Origin: an uncultured Oscillospiraceae bacterium
Lineage (GTDB): Bacteria > Bacillota > Clostridia > Oscillospirales > Oscillospiraceae
Length of the DNA stretch: 42,282 nucleotides
Reading direction: 5' to 3'
NCBI GenBank assembly: GCA_934573855.1
Contig: CAKTMF010000012.1
Coordinates: forward strand, 1 to 42,282
Below are positions 42,124 through 42,282 of the stretch, in pieces; position 1 is the first letter of the stretch; each line of letters begins with the position of its first letter. The translations under genes were made by a program, and so were the position numbers. Below the pieces are notes generated by a model. The model saw only the letters and a list, made by a program, of their open reading frames with translations, ran no database searches and was not told the origin of the DNA.

Positions 42124-42152
42124 AATATACTATAGCTCGCAAAATTTGTCAA
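42124..42152 (-). promoter_or_regulatory. promoter of tracrRNA (and probably cas9)
   Basis: On the minus strand a consensus TTGACA (42152-42147) and TATATT (42129-42124) are exactly 17 bases apart. Transcription would begin about 42117-42119, at the first base of the 5' hairpin and upstream of the anti-repeat. No comparable promoter is visible between tracrRNA and cas9; a TATATT at 42019-42014 lacks a -35. Confidence 0.8.
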
Positions 42153-42187
42153 CACTTGTCGAGCCGAAAAAGTCAATTTTTTTCGAC

Positions 42188-42216
42188 AAAAAAAAGAGAC
42201 GCCGACACGGGGTGTC
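42188..42216 (-). terminator. possible terminator of a gene beyond the right edge
   Basis: On the minus strand a short GACAC-CCC-GTGTC hairpin (42216-42204) is followed 8 bases later by eight T residues (42195-42188). The stem is short and the T run is displaced, so this is tentative. Confidence 0.4.
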
Positions 42217-42243
42217 CCAATAAGAAAACATTGTTGGGTTTGA

Positions 42244-42277
42244 AAGAAACGGTATAGCTTCGGCTATGCCGTTTCTT
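42244..42277. terminator. hairpin with TTCG loop at the right edge, possible terminator
   Basis: A 15-bp stem (AAGAAACGG then TATAGC, with one wobble or mismatch at the T/G position) encloses a TTCG tetraloop. A-rich and T-rich ends suit termination in either direction. No gene belonging to it lies inside the window; the window ends 5 bases later. Confidence 0.55.
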
Positions 42278-42282
42278 CATTT

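Overview
The window is a GC-rich, gene-dense stretch of a bacterial chromosome. Clostridial-type gene sets (recJ-rel-dtd-MBL operon, VanW-domain protein, HemW, two-subunit AcnX, AGGAGG-type ribosome binding sites, sigma-A-like promoters) point to a Firmicute of the class Clostridia, probably a gut Oscillospiraceae-like organism. This placement is inference from gene content only.

Layout. (1) 1-77: probable outer end of an IS3-family insertion sequence. (2) 75-5697, minus strand: a six-gene envelope operon made of two tandem copies of a [phosphodiester glycosidase + membrane-anchored extracellular protein] module, then a family 2 glycosyltransferase and a GtrA-type membrane protein. (3) 5887-13739: L-arabinose isomerase and an FGGY sugar kinase, two paralogous alpha/beta-hydrolase proteins with a polytopic membrane tail, and a divergent AraC-family regulator. 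(4) 13818-16285: a zinc/manganese ABC importer, divergent from a LOG-family phosphoribohydrolase. (5) 17055-24993: recJ, rel, dtd, an MBL-fold hydrolase, a sugar nucleotidyltransferase, galE and a Nudix hydrolase, all plus strand. (6) 25071-32161, minus strand: htpG, hemW, vanW-like and metG. (7) 32370-34087: aconitase-X large and small subunits. (8) 34150-36006, minus strand: a TSUP-family transporter and a DUF2804 protein. (9) 36272-42152: a complete type II-C CRISPR-Cas locus.

The CRISPR-Cas locus is the most notable system. It has a compact Cas9 (1086 aa) with all catalytic residues visible, Cas1, Cas2, and an array of 17 repeats and 16 spacers. A tracrRNA lies directly upstream of cas9 on the same strand, with an anti-repeat, a nexus-like segment and a terminal GC hairpin. 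The anti-repeat fixes crRNA transcription on the plus strand, so the array and the cas operon converge on one symmetrical terminator at 37420-37458. Two features look unusual. The first nucleotides of the predicted tracrRNA form a perfect 8-bp hairpin with part of the anti-repeat, so crRNA pairing and self-folding are mutually exclusive there. Also, the only convincing promoter upstream of cas9 is the tracrRNA promoter, so cas9 expression may depend on read-through from tracrRNA. Repeat, tracrRNA and Cas9 all resemble, from memory, the Geobacillus stearothermophilus Cas9 system.

No tRNA or rRNA gene was recognised. Only one gene-free stretch exceeds 300 bases (36007-36320); it holds the transporter promoter and leader and the array promoter. 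Database matches of spacers and hypothetical proteins could not be tested.
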